Shown here: piece after piece, positions 8,865 through 16,041 of the stretch | Layout of the letters: each line of letters opens with the position of its first letter | Position numbering within the stretch: position 1 is the stretch's first letter | Origin: Streptomyces sp. NBC_00464 | GTDB taxonomy: Bacteria > Actinomycetota > Actinomycetes > Streptomycetales > Streptomycetaceae | Assembly (NCBI RefSeq): GCF_036013915.1 | Contig: NZ_CP107899.1 | Coordinates: 1,674,001 to 1,738,000 of the forward strand | Length of the DNA stretch: 64,000 nt | Reading direction: 5' to 3' | Program-made: the position numbers and the translations under genes | The notes under the pieces: model-generated | Database searches by the model: none | Told to the model about the DNA's origin: nothing | What the model saw: the letters and a program-made list of their open reading frames with translations, nothing else

Positions 8865-8905
8865 AGGCCCCGCGCTCCCTTGCCTGGCTCGGGAGTGCGG
8901 GGCCT
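8865..8905 (+). terminator. Terminator of conservon 2
   Basis: A 15-bp stem with one G-T wobble (8865-8879 with 8891-8905), an 11-base loop and the tail TTCGTTT. It is the end of the second conservon transcript. Confidence 0.85.
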
Positions 8906-8994
8906 TTCGTTTGTGTGCGCCCGGCCTTCGGCCGTGCTTTGTCCTCAATCTCCCCCATAGCCTGAACGGCATGGGAGGTGCCCCCTCGACGGGC

Positions 8995-9040
8995 TTGATT
9001 TGGCCGACCTAGGCTTTGATTCGCCAGGTCGGGGTTGATT
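8995..9040. repeat. Three TTGATT repeats spanned by an inverted repeat
   Basis: TTGATT occurs at 8995, 9016 and 9035, each followed within two bases by GCC. CCGACCT (9004-9010) and AGGTCGG (9026-9032) form a 7-bp inverted repeat around the middle copy. The segment lies between the cvnD terminator and the convergent 3-prime end of the next gene, so a promoter role is not obvious. Confidence 0.45.
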
Positions 9041-9060
9041 GGGCCGGCGTGCCTACCGGG

Positions 9061-11520
9061 TCAGTGACCGCTCACCTTGATCACGTAGTCGCGCCGCGCC
9101 TTCGGTCCGTCGGAGCCCTGGTACGCCGTGACCGTGAACCGTGCCGTTGCCGCCCTGGCCGGTGTCCCCACGATGCCGCCGGTGTCCGCGTTGAGTACGA
9201 GGCCCGCGGGCAGGGACCCCGAGGTCACCGCGTACCGCGTGGTCGCCGGCGTGTTGGTCTTCACCGTCGCCTCGTACAGGGCGCCCCGGGCCGCCGCGGG
9301 CAGCGGTCCGGCGTCGAGCTCCGGGGTCGGGGCGACGACGGCCTGGGGAGCGCCGACCGGCTTGCCGTCGGCGTCCAGCTCCTGCAGGGACCAGCGCTTG
9401 CCCGGCTCGACCACGCTCAGGTGCCAGTTCGTCGTCAGGTCGTGGAACCGCGCCCGCTGCTCCGCGGTGAACGCGCCCAGGTTGCGTGCCGTCTCCCACT
9501 GCTGGATGGCGTCGAGCAGCCGGGTGGTGTTCTCGCCGCCCGATTCGAGGCGGGAGACCGAGCTCTGGAAGCCCGTCCCGGCGTTCAGGCCTGCGCCTCG
9601 GGCCAGCTTCCACTCCATGGTGAGCAGGCTGTCCGAGCCGTTGAGGCTGATCCAGCCGAGCATGCCGGGGAGGTAGTTCGCCTGGAGGTACTTGTTGTTG
9701 GCGAACACCTGCTCCATCGAGGTGCTGCCGACCTCACCCCAGCTGGCCCGGGTCAGCGCGTCCCAGGTGTTCGAGGTCATCCGGCTGGTCTCGGAGATGA
9801 ATCCGTCCTTGGCATCGACGCGCCGGAACGTCTTGTTCACGAGGTGAGCCATGCCGTAGGCGCCCCAGCCGGACTCCGATGCCGACTCCAGGCCGTCCCA
9901 CGACATACCGGTGATGCCGGTGGTGTTCCAGGCGGTGGTCAGCCGGTCGCTGATCTCGTCGAGGACGGCATGACCGCCGATCGCGCCGCCGTAGCTGTTG
10001 GCCATGACTCGGGCGGTCTGGTCGCCCTCGGGGTGGGAGACAGCGGCCGATCCCCAGCGTGCGCGCTGCACACCGGTCACCTTCCACTCCTTCCCCACCT
10101 GCTCGGCCGCTCCGTAGCTGACGAACTCGTCCCCGATGCGCAGGAGGCTGTAGCTCGGTCCCGCGGCGAGCAGCGCCCCGTCGTCGAGGTACAAGGTGGT
10201 GTCGCCGTCCGTCAGCGGACGGGTGAGCGAGGCGGTGCCTCCCATCGCGAGGCGGTCGTCGGCAGGCGGCTCCAGGTAGGCGTCCCGCGGGAACCAGGCC
10301 CAGTCGTAGGGCTCGTCGCCGGTGCTGATGAAGTCCGACAGGGTGTGTACGCCGAGCTGCACACCGTTCGCCCTGGCGCTGTCCACGGCCGCCGCGGCCC
10401 CGGCGTCACTCCCGCCCAGGCTGGAGTCGAACCGGTAGTGCCCACTCGACTTCCACGGGCCGTAGCTGCTGGTCAGCGAGTAGATCCGGTTCATGCCGGC
10501 CGCCTTGGCGAACCGGGCCGCCGCCGGAATGTTGCCGCTCTCCAGGTCGCCGAGCACCAGCCAGGACTGGCTGCTCGCCTGGGAGGCCTTCTGCCACTGC
10601 CCGTCCAGCTTCGGGTAGGGCAGCTTCTCGCCCTTCGCGATGTTGGACAGGATCGTCGGCGTCGCCTCGGGCGAGGCTCCGAAGAGTGCGATCTTGGAAC
10701 CGGCGATCCTGCCCTCGCGGCCGGGCAGCGGCCCGACCGGGATCGGATAGCCGCGTACCTTGCGGTGGCGTTCCTTGGTGTAGTCGAAGGTGAAGGCGCG
10801 CAGTACGGAGCCCCAGGGGGTCACGCCCGCCGCGCTCCACTCCTCCAGGGACCCCACGCTCACATGGTCCGGATCGTGGCTGACCTCGTTCTCCCAGCCC
10901 ATGTCCTGGTCCTCCTGCGGCCAGGCGCCTTCGGTACGGTCGGTCAGCGGCCGGAGCCCGATGGCGAAGTCGTCGTCGCGGACCACGCCGACCGAGGTGC
11001 CGACCGTCTTGGAGATCGAGGTGGCCAGCGGACCCCAGAGCAGGGTCTGCACATCGACGCCCTTCGGCACATCGACGTCGACCGCTTCGAACGTGGTGTA
11101 GCCGCCGCGCCCGGTGACCAGCTTCACCTGGACCTTCCAGTGCGCCGCCTCGTTCCGGAACGTGAGCATCGCGTCCCCGGGTCCGGACCGGTGAACCGTG
11201 GTCGGCCGCTGCTGCTTGCCGTCGATGACCAGGCTGACCAGGGACGCCGCACGGCCGGCCGCGAGGTGGTCGACACCGGTCCTGAGGTCCTCCAGGCCCA
11301 CGACCGTCCCTGTTCTGTCGAGCTCCAGGTCCAGATAGCCGGCCTGGATCTCGATCGGCGGAGTCGCTCCGTCGGGTCGTGCCTGCGCCGACTGTGCGCC
11401 GGCCGCCGGCAGGATGCCGGCCGTCAGCATCACCAGGGCCACGGAACCGGCCGTGCGCCGACGCCGCTCGGGCCTCCTGCGAGGGGACTGCGATCTGACT
11501 GCGCGTGCGGGGAACCGCAT
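9061..11520 (-). CDS. Secreted glycoside-hydrolase-like protein with C-terminal Ig domain, specificity unknown
   Basis: An 819-residue exported protein. ATG 11520 has AGGAG seven bases upstream; an earlier ATG at 11577 overlaps the permease stop (ATGA) but would push the signal peptide inward. The signal sequence is Arg-rich, then hydrophobic, ending near AQSAQA (residue ~48). The N-terminal half is beta-rich; the centre resembles a TIM barrel, with GMSWDGLES placing a candidate catalytic acid at Asp542. The C-terminus (about 735-819) carries a putative-Ig repeat (SLPAGLVLNADTG, GTP). It is last in the ABC operon beside an alpha-galactosidase, so it probably releases galactose-containing oligosaccharides outside the cell. 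I cannot assign a CAZy family. Confidence 0.8.
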   Translation of the reverse strand: MRFPARAVRSQSPRRRPERRRRTAGSVALVMLTAGILPAAGAQSAQARPDGATPPIEIQAGYLDLELDRTGTVVGLEDLRTGVDHLAAGRAASLVSLVIDGKQQRPTTVHRSGPGDAMLTFRNEAAHWKVQVKLVTGRGGYTTFEAVDVDVPKGVDVQTLLWGPLATSISKTVGTSVGVVRDDDFAIGLRPLTDRTEGAWPQEDQDMGWENEVSHDPDHVSVGSLEEWSAAGVTPWGSVLRAFTFDYTKERHRKVRGYPIPVGPLPGREGRIAGSKIALFGASPEATPTILSNIAKGEKLPYPKLDGQWQKASQASSQSWLVLGDLESGNIPAAARFAKAAGMNRIYSLTSSYGPWKSSGHYRFDSSLGGSDAGAAAAVDSARANGVQLGVHTLSDFISTGDEPYDWAWFPRDAYLEPPADDRLAMGGTASLTRPLTDGDTTLYLDDGALLAAGPSYSLLRIGDEFVSYGAAEQVGKEWKVTGVQRARWGSAAVSHPEGDQTARVMANSYGGAIGGHAVLDEISDRLTTAWNTTGITGMSWDGLESASESGWGAYGMAHLVNKTFRRVDAKDGFISETSRMTSNTWDALTRASWGEVGSTSMEQVFANNKYLQANYLPGMLGWISLNGSDSLLTMEWKLARGAGLNAGTGFQSSVSRLESGGENTTRLLDAIQQWETARNLGAFTAEQRARFHDLTTNWHLSVVEPGKRWSLQELDADGKPVGAPQAVVAPTPELDAGPLPAAARGALYEATVKTNTPATTRYAVTSGSLPAGLVLNADTGGIVGTPARAATARFTVTAYQGSDGPKARRDYVIKVSGH

Positions 11521-11573
11521 GATGTTTCTCCTGTCACTCTCGACGGAAACTGCTGCACCGGCCGCTGTGCCGG

Positions 11574-12401
11574 TCATCCCTTCGTGGCACCCCCCGTCAG
11601 GCCCCGGACGAACTGCTTCTGGAAGGCGAGGTAGAAGGCGAGGACGGGCAGGGTGGCGAGCAGCATGAACGCGAACACCGCCCCGAAGTCCTGCTGGTAG
11701 GGGCCGATGGAGCGGAAGATCCCGACCGTCACGGTGTTCCCGGCCCCCGGGCCCAGGACGAGCAGCGGGGTGAGGAAGTCGTTCCAGACCCAGACCCCGA
11801 GGAAGATCAGCACGCTGGCCGAAGCGGGCCGGAGCAGTGGGAAGACGACCTGCCAGAAGATCCGGAACCGGCCGGCGCCGTCGACCGCCGCGGCCTCTTC
11901 GAGTTCGCGTGGGATCGAGCGGATGAAGCCCATGAAGACGAACACGGCGAAGGGCAGGTAGTACCCGACGTCCACCAGCACGGCGCCCGGCATCGTGTGC
12001 ATCAGGCCGACGGCGTCGAGGATCCGCGTGATCGGAAGCATGATCACCGCGGGCGGGATCATCAGGCCGGACAGCATCACGCCGAGGACGACACGGCTCC
12101 ACCAGCGGTCCGACCGCACGAGGTGGTACGCCGACATCGCGGCCAGCAGGGTGGTGATGAGGATCGAGGCCGCGGTCAGGGTGACCGAGTTGACGAGGCC
12201 GTACCAGAACAGTCCGTCCGGCCGGCTCAGCACATGTCCAAGGTTGTCGAGGGTCGGCGGCAGCGGGAGTGCCAGCGGAGATGACACGACCTCGGAGCTG
12301 GGCTTGAAGACGTTGACCAGTGCCACGTAGAGCGGCATGCAGAAGACGGCCGCCACGCCGGTGGCCAGGAGCGGCCGTATCCACGGCGTTCGGGAGTTCA
12401 C
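11574..12401 (-). CDS. Sugar ABC transporter permease, MalG type
   Basis: A 275-residue inner-membrane permease with about six hydrophobic helices and the EAA loop EAAAVDGAGRFRIFW that contacts the ATPase. GTG 12401 overlaps the preceding stop (GTGA) and has GAGAGG upstream. It is the second permease of a CUT1-type carbohydrate importer. No ATPase is encoded in the operon; streptomycetes commonly use the shared ATPase MsiK for such systems, which is inferred here. Confidence 0.93.
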   Translation of the reverse strand: MNSRTPWIRPLLATGVAAVFCMPLYVALVNVFKPSSEVVSSPLALPLPPTLDNLGHVLSRPDGLFWYGLVNSVTLTAASILITTLLAAMSAYHLVRSDRWWSRVVLGVMLSGLMIPPAVIMLPITRILDAVGLMHTMPGAVLVDVGYYLPFAVFVFMGFIRSIPRELEEAAAVDGAGRFRIFWQVVFPLLRPASASVLIFLGVWVWNDFLTPLLVLGPGAGNTVTVGIFRSIGPYQQDFGAVFAFMLLATLPVLAFYLAFQKQFVRGLTGGATKG

Positions 12402-13390
12402 AGGTTCACCTCTCGTCGTTGCAGGAGCTTGAGCGTGGTCACGCTCGCGGCCGAGACGACGACGAGCATGATCCCGGCCATCGCGGACGCCACTCCCGGA
12501 CGTTGCTCGGAGAAGGCGGTGCGGATCACCTCGAAGGCCACGGTGGCCGTTCCGTCGGTGCCGGGGCCGCCGTTGGTGAGCACGGCGATCTGGTCGTAGA
12601 CCTTGAACGAGCTGATCATCAGCATCACGGTGTTGATCGTCAGCGAGGGCGCGAGCAGCGGCCAGGTGATGGCACGGAACTGCTGCCAGGGGCCGGCGCC
12701 GTCGAGGCTCGCCGCCTCGTCGAGCTCGGCGGGGATCCCCGCGAGTCCGGCGAGGTAGACCACGACGGCGAAGCCGAGCAGCTGCCAGACCATGATCCCG
12801 GAGACGGAGTAGATCGCGTACGACGGATCCGTGAGCCAGCCCGGCGGGTGCTCGACCCCCAGCGACACGAGCGCGCTGTTCAGCAGGCCGTCGTCCGCGA
12901 GGATCGAGCGCCCGATCACCGACACCACGACAGCGGAGAGGATCACCGGGGTGAAGTAGACGCTGCGGAGCAGGCTGTAGAGCCGGCCCTGCCTGCGCAG
13001 CAGCAGGGCGATCGCGAGACCGAGCAGGTTCGTCAGCAGCACCACGATCACCGTGATCACCACGGTGTTCCACAGGGAGTGCAGGAACTCCTCGTTCCCG
13101 AGGAGGAAGCCGTAGTTCTCCAGGCCGATGAACGAGGTTTCGGGGCGGGTGGCGCGCTCGTCGGTCAGCCCGGTGTAGAGGGTCCACAGAATGGGCGCCA
13201 GGACCATCGCGGTGAAGATCGCGAGGGTCGGCAGCACGAACACGGCACCGGCTCCCACCGACGACCACGTCCAGGTGCGGCGCCGGTGCGGCCCACCCGC
13301 GCGCCCGGACGGGGCCGGAGCGGCCTGCGCCCGGACCGGCTTCCCTCCGGCGGCGACGGTCCCCGTCCCGGCGGGCGAGGGACGCGTCAC
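12398..13390 (-). CDS. Sugar ABC transporter permease, MalF type
   Basis: A 330-residue permease with a Pro/Ala-rich cytoplasmic N-terminus, a first TM around FVLPTLAIFTAMVLAPILW and the EAA loop EAASLDGAGPWQQFR. GTG 13390 overlaps the binding-protein stop (GTGA). With the MalG-type partner it forms the channel for an oligosaccharide, probably an alpha-galactoside judging by the adjacent GH36 gene. Confidence 0.93.
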   Translation of the reverse strand: MTRPSPAGTGTVAAGGKPVRAQAAPAPSGRAGGPHRRRTWTWSSVGAGAVFVLPTLAIFTAMVLAPILWTLYTGLTDERATRPETSFIGLENYGFLLGNEEFLHSLWNTVVITVIVVLLTNLLGLAIALLLRRQGRLYSLLRSVYFTPVILSAVVVSVIGRSILADDGLLNSALVSLGVEHPPGWLTDPSYAIYSVSGIMVWQLLGFAVVVYLAGLAGIPAELDEAASLDGAGPWQQFRAITWPLLAPSLTINTVMLMISSFKVYDQIAVLTNGGPGTDGTATVAFEVIRTAFSEQRPGVASAMAGIMLVVVSAASVTTLKLLQRREVNL

Positions 13391-14673
13391 TTCGTGAGCT
13401 CCTTGTACTTCGTGTTCAGCGTCGCGACGAACTCGTCCACGTCCGCACGGCCGTTGAGGAGATCGTTCAGTGCCGCGTCGACCTTGGGTATGAAGCCCGA
13501 CGGCAGGGCCGGGACGCCGCTCTCGTTTCCGAAGCTCGGCGTCACGGTTCCGCCGGCCCGGGCCTTCTCGTAGAGATCGAGGGTGGTGTTGTACAGCGGC
13601 GGCAGGCCCGCCGGCGGCTTGTAGCCCTTGAGCGCGACGAACAGGCCGTCGTACTTCGCCCCGCCGTCGGCGTTCAGCTTCGAGAACTCGACGGCCCACT
13701 GCTTGGCCTTCGCGACGTCGGGGGACTTGGCGCTCACCGACAGTCCCCCGCCGGTGTACACGGGCATGACGAGCGAGCCGTCCTGCGTGGGCATGGGGAA
13801 GGCGCCGAACTCCTTCTGCTGCGCCTTGTCCGGGGAGGCCGGGAACCACGAGCCCATCGGGTACATGGCGCCCTTGCCCTTGAGGAAGTCCTCCTGCGCC
13901 TGGGCGTAGGTGGCCGACAGGTTGTCGACGTTCTCCTTGCCCGCCAGTGCCTTCATCTTGGTCGCCGCGTTGACGAACAGGGGGTCGCTGAAGTCGGTCT
14001 TCCCCGCGGTCAGCTTGTCGAGCCACTCCGGGTCCTTGGCGTAGACCTCGTCGGCCACCAGCTGGGCGAAGGTCCATCGCGGGCCGAGGCCGTCCGGTGC
14101 GCCGCCGCCGATGACGAACGGCTTGATCTGCGCCGCCTTCAGCTTGTCGACCGCGGCGAGCAGTTCGTCCCACTTCTTCGGAGGAGTGGTGATGCCCGCC
14201 TTCTCGAAGGCCGCCTTGCGGTAGTAGATCTGCCAGGTCTGCGAGTTGGTGGGCAGCTGGTAGATCTTGCCGTCGAAGCTGTTCGCGGTCGGGCTGACCC
14301 AGTCCGCGAGTTCCTTCTCGTCGAACCGGGCGAGCTTGCCGCCCTCCGCCAGCCCGGCAGGGTCGATCGCGACCATGATGTCGGGCAGTGCGCCGGTCGA
14401 GTCGAGTTGGCGCGTGTACTCGTTGCGCTGCTCGGCACTCGGCGCGACAAGCTTCTTGATCTTCACCCCCGGCACCTCGGCGCTGGTTCTGGCGATGATG
14501 TCGTCCCAGTAGGAGGCGGTGAGGTTGGGGGTCTCGAAGGTGAGCAGACTCAACGTCACGTCACCTCCCGAACCGTCCCCGCCTTGGCTCCCGCCACCGC
14601 CGACGGCGCAGCCGCTCAGCGCGACCAGGCCCAACGACACCGCTACCGCACCCCAGTTGGCCCGCTTGCTCAT
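13387..14673 (-). CDS. Sugar-binding lipoprotein of ABC importer
   Basis: A 428-residue extracellular binding protein of the SBP_bac_1 type. ATG 14673 has AGGAGG five to six bases upstream. The signal peptide ends in the lipobox LSGC, then a Gly/Ser linker. Motifs such as LPTNSQTWQIYYRKAAFEKA and GKGAMYPMGSWFPA are typical of CUT1 oligosaccharide receptors. It is first in the operon and is followed by the two permeases and the secreted enzyme. Transcription probably starts in the ROK-controlled gap 14674-14786. Confidence 0.93.
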   Translation of the reverse strand: MSKRANWGAVAVSLGLVALSGCAVGGGGSQGGDGSGGDVTLSLLTFETPNLTASYWDDIIARTSAEVPGVKIKKLVAPSAEQRNEYTRQLDSTGALPDIMVAIDPAGLAEGGKLARFDEKELADWVSPTANSFDGKIYQLPTNSQTWQIYYRKAAFEKAGITTPPKKWDELLAAVDKLKAAQIKPFVIGGGAPDGLGPRWTFAQLVADEVYAKDPEWLDKLTAGKTDFSDPLFVNAATKMKALAGKENVDNLSATYAQAQEDFLKGKGAMYPMGSWFPASPDKAQQKEFGAFPMPTQDGSLVMPVYTGGGLSVSAKSPDVAKAKQWAVEFSKLNADGGAKYDGLFVALKGYKPPAGLPPLYNTTLDLYEKARAGGTVTPSFGNESGVPALPSGFIPKVDAALNDLLNGRADVDEFVATLNTKYKELTK

Positions 14674-14721
14674 GAGGCCCTCCTTGCTGGTCGAACCCAC
14701 CAGGGGATGTCGCTCGGCCAG

Positions 14722-14776
14722 AATTTAGATAAGTAAGTTTCTTGTCAATATTGCTGTTGCGGCGTCAATTTAGATA
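14722..14776. promoter_or_regulatory. Divergent promoter/operator region for sugar ABC operon and ROK regulator
   Basis: The decamer AATTTAGATA occurs at 14722-14731 and again at 14767-14776. Between them AGTAAGTTTCT (14732-14742) matches 10 of 11 bases of a perfect palindrome upstream of the second ROK-linked transporter (42294-42304). On the minus strand TTGACA with TAAATT about 15 bases on is a reasonable promoter for the binding-protein gene. The AT-rich stretch stands out in this GC-rich DNA. Confidence 0.55.
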
Positions 14777-14786
14777 CCGTGCCGCC

Positions 14787-16007
14787 GTGAGTCAAGACAT
14801 CGGTGAAACCCGGGGAAACACAACTCCCCCAGGCCGTGCGGGCGATGCCCATCTCCTGCGCAGGCTCAATCTCTCGGCCGCGGTGCGGGCCTTCCTCGAC
14901 GCCGCCTCACTGTCGGTCAGTGACGTGCGTTCGATCGTCGGGGTCTCCCGGCCCACCGCCGAGGATCTGGTCGCGACGCTGCTGGACGAGGGCTTCGTCC
15001 GTGAGGCGCTCGACCGTCCGGACGGCGAGCGGTCGGCGGGACGGCCGGCCCGGCGCTACGAGGTCGTGGCCGAGAACCACGCCGTCGTCGGAGTCGACAT
15101 CGGCGCCCACAAGGTGGCCGTGGTCGTCTGCGATCTGCGCGGAAACGTCCTGGCGGTACGCAGGCGCAGCGTCGACTCCGGCATCGGGCCGGCCGGGCGC
15201 ATCGGGGCGGCGGCGCGGCTGGCGGAGACGACCCTCCGGCAGACCGGGACGGACCGGGAACACGTCCGCTCGGTGGCCTGCGGCATCACCGGCGTGGGCG
15301 CCAACGGCTCGGAGGTCATGGACATCCGCACCGTTCCCGCAGGCCAGGACCTGGACGTCTACTCACTCCCGGGCTTCGACAGGATCGACGTGGTGTCGGA
15401 GGTGTCGGAGCGCTTCAAGTGCGACGTGCTGGTCTCCAACGACATCCACCTCGCGGCGGTGGCCGAGCAGTGGCAGGGCGGCGCCGGGGCGCGCGACCTC
15501 GTCTACATGCACGCCGGCCGCCGCCTCGGTGCCGCGATCGTCATCAACGGGCAGATCCACCACGGACGGCACGGCCTGGCGGCGTCCGTCGGTTCCATGA
15601 AGATCCTGGGATGGGCCGAAGCGATGGCGCAGCTCGACCGCGAGAGCCGCAAGCTTGCGGGCTCGGCCGCCGAGGAGTCCACCAGCGGCAACGTCCGGGC
15701 ACTCTTCGAAGCGGCCGCGAACGGCGACCGCACCGCGGTGCGCACCGTCGACCGCGTCGCCGAGGCCCTCGCCCTGGGCGCCTCCGTCCTGGTCCACGCC
15801 GTCGACCCCGATCTCGTCGTGCTTGGCGGCGGTCTGTCCCGCGCGGGGGACGTGCTCGCCGGCCCCTTCGAGCGGCACTTGGCCGCCACCTCCCTCAACA
15901 ACCCGGAGTTCCGCGTGTCCCTGCTCGGCGACGAGTCCGTCGCCCTCGGCGCCGCCCGGCTGGCGCTCGACGATCTCAAGGAGCGCCTGCTCGCAGTGCA
16001 GGCCTGA
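14787..16007 (+). CDS. ROK-family transcriptional regulator of the alpha-galactoside locus
   Basis: A 406-residue NagC/XylR-type repressor-like protein. The N-terminal winged helix (about residues 20-75, VRSIVGVSRPTAEDLVATLLDEGFV) is followed by a ROK/ASKHA sugar-binding domain beginning VGVDIGAHKVAVVVCDLRG. GTG 14787 is 11 bases after a TAGATA hexamer, so the mRNA may be almost leaderless. Unusually, the cysteine zinc motif CxCGxxGCxE of ROK proteins is absent; GSMKILGW stands in that region. Divergent from the ABC operon and followed 34 bases later by the alpha-galactosidase, it probably regulates both. Confidence 0.92.
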   Translation: MSQDIGETRGNTTPPGRAGDAHLLRRLNLSAAVRAFLDAASLSVSDVRSIVGVSRPTAEDLVATLLDEGFVREALDRPDGERSAGRPARRYEVVAENHAVVGVDIGAHKVAVVVCDLRGNVLAVRRRSVDSGIGPAGRIGAAARLAETTLRQTGTDREHVRSVACGITGVGANGSEVMDIRTVPAGQDLDVYSLPGFDRIDVVSEVSERFKCDVLVSNDIHLAAVAEQWQGGAGARDLVYMHAGRRLGAAIVINGQIHHGRHGLAASVGSMKILGWAEAMAQLDRESRKLAGSAAEESTSGNVRALFEAAANGDRTAVRTVDRVAEALALGASVLVHAVDPDLVVLGGGLSRAGDVLAGPFERHLAATSLNNPEFRVSLLGDESVALGAARLALDDLKERLLAVQA

Positions 16008-16041
16008 TCCACCCCCTCTCACCGCACCAGGGAGTCACCGA

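Noticed and set aside
8971..8986. GGGAGGTGCCCC stretch as a mobile repeat
   Set aside because: Resembles short palindromic repeats common between streptomycete genes, but a single copy in the window gives no support for mobility.
9016..11634. Long plus-strand open frame opposite the secreted enzyme
   Set aside because: No recognisable domain, low-complexity Arg/Gly/Val composition, and it spans an operon with clear minus-strand genes.
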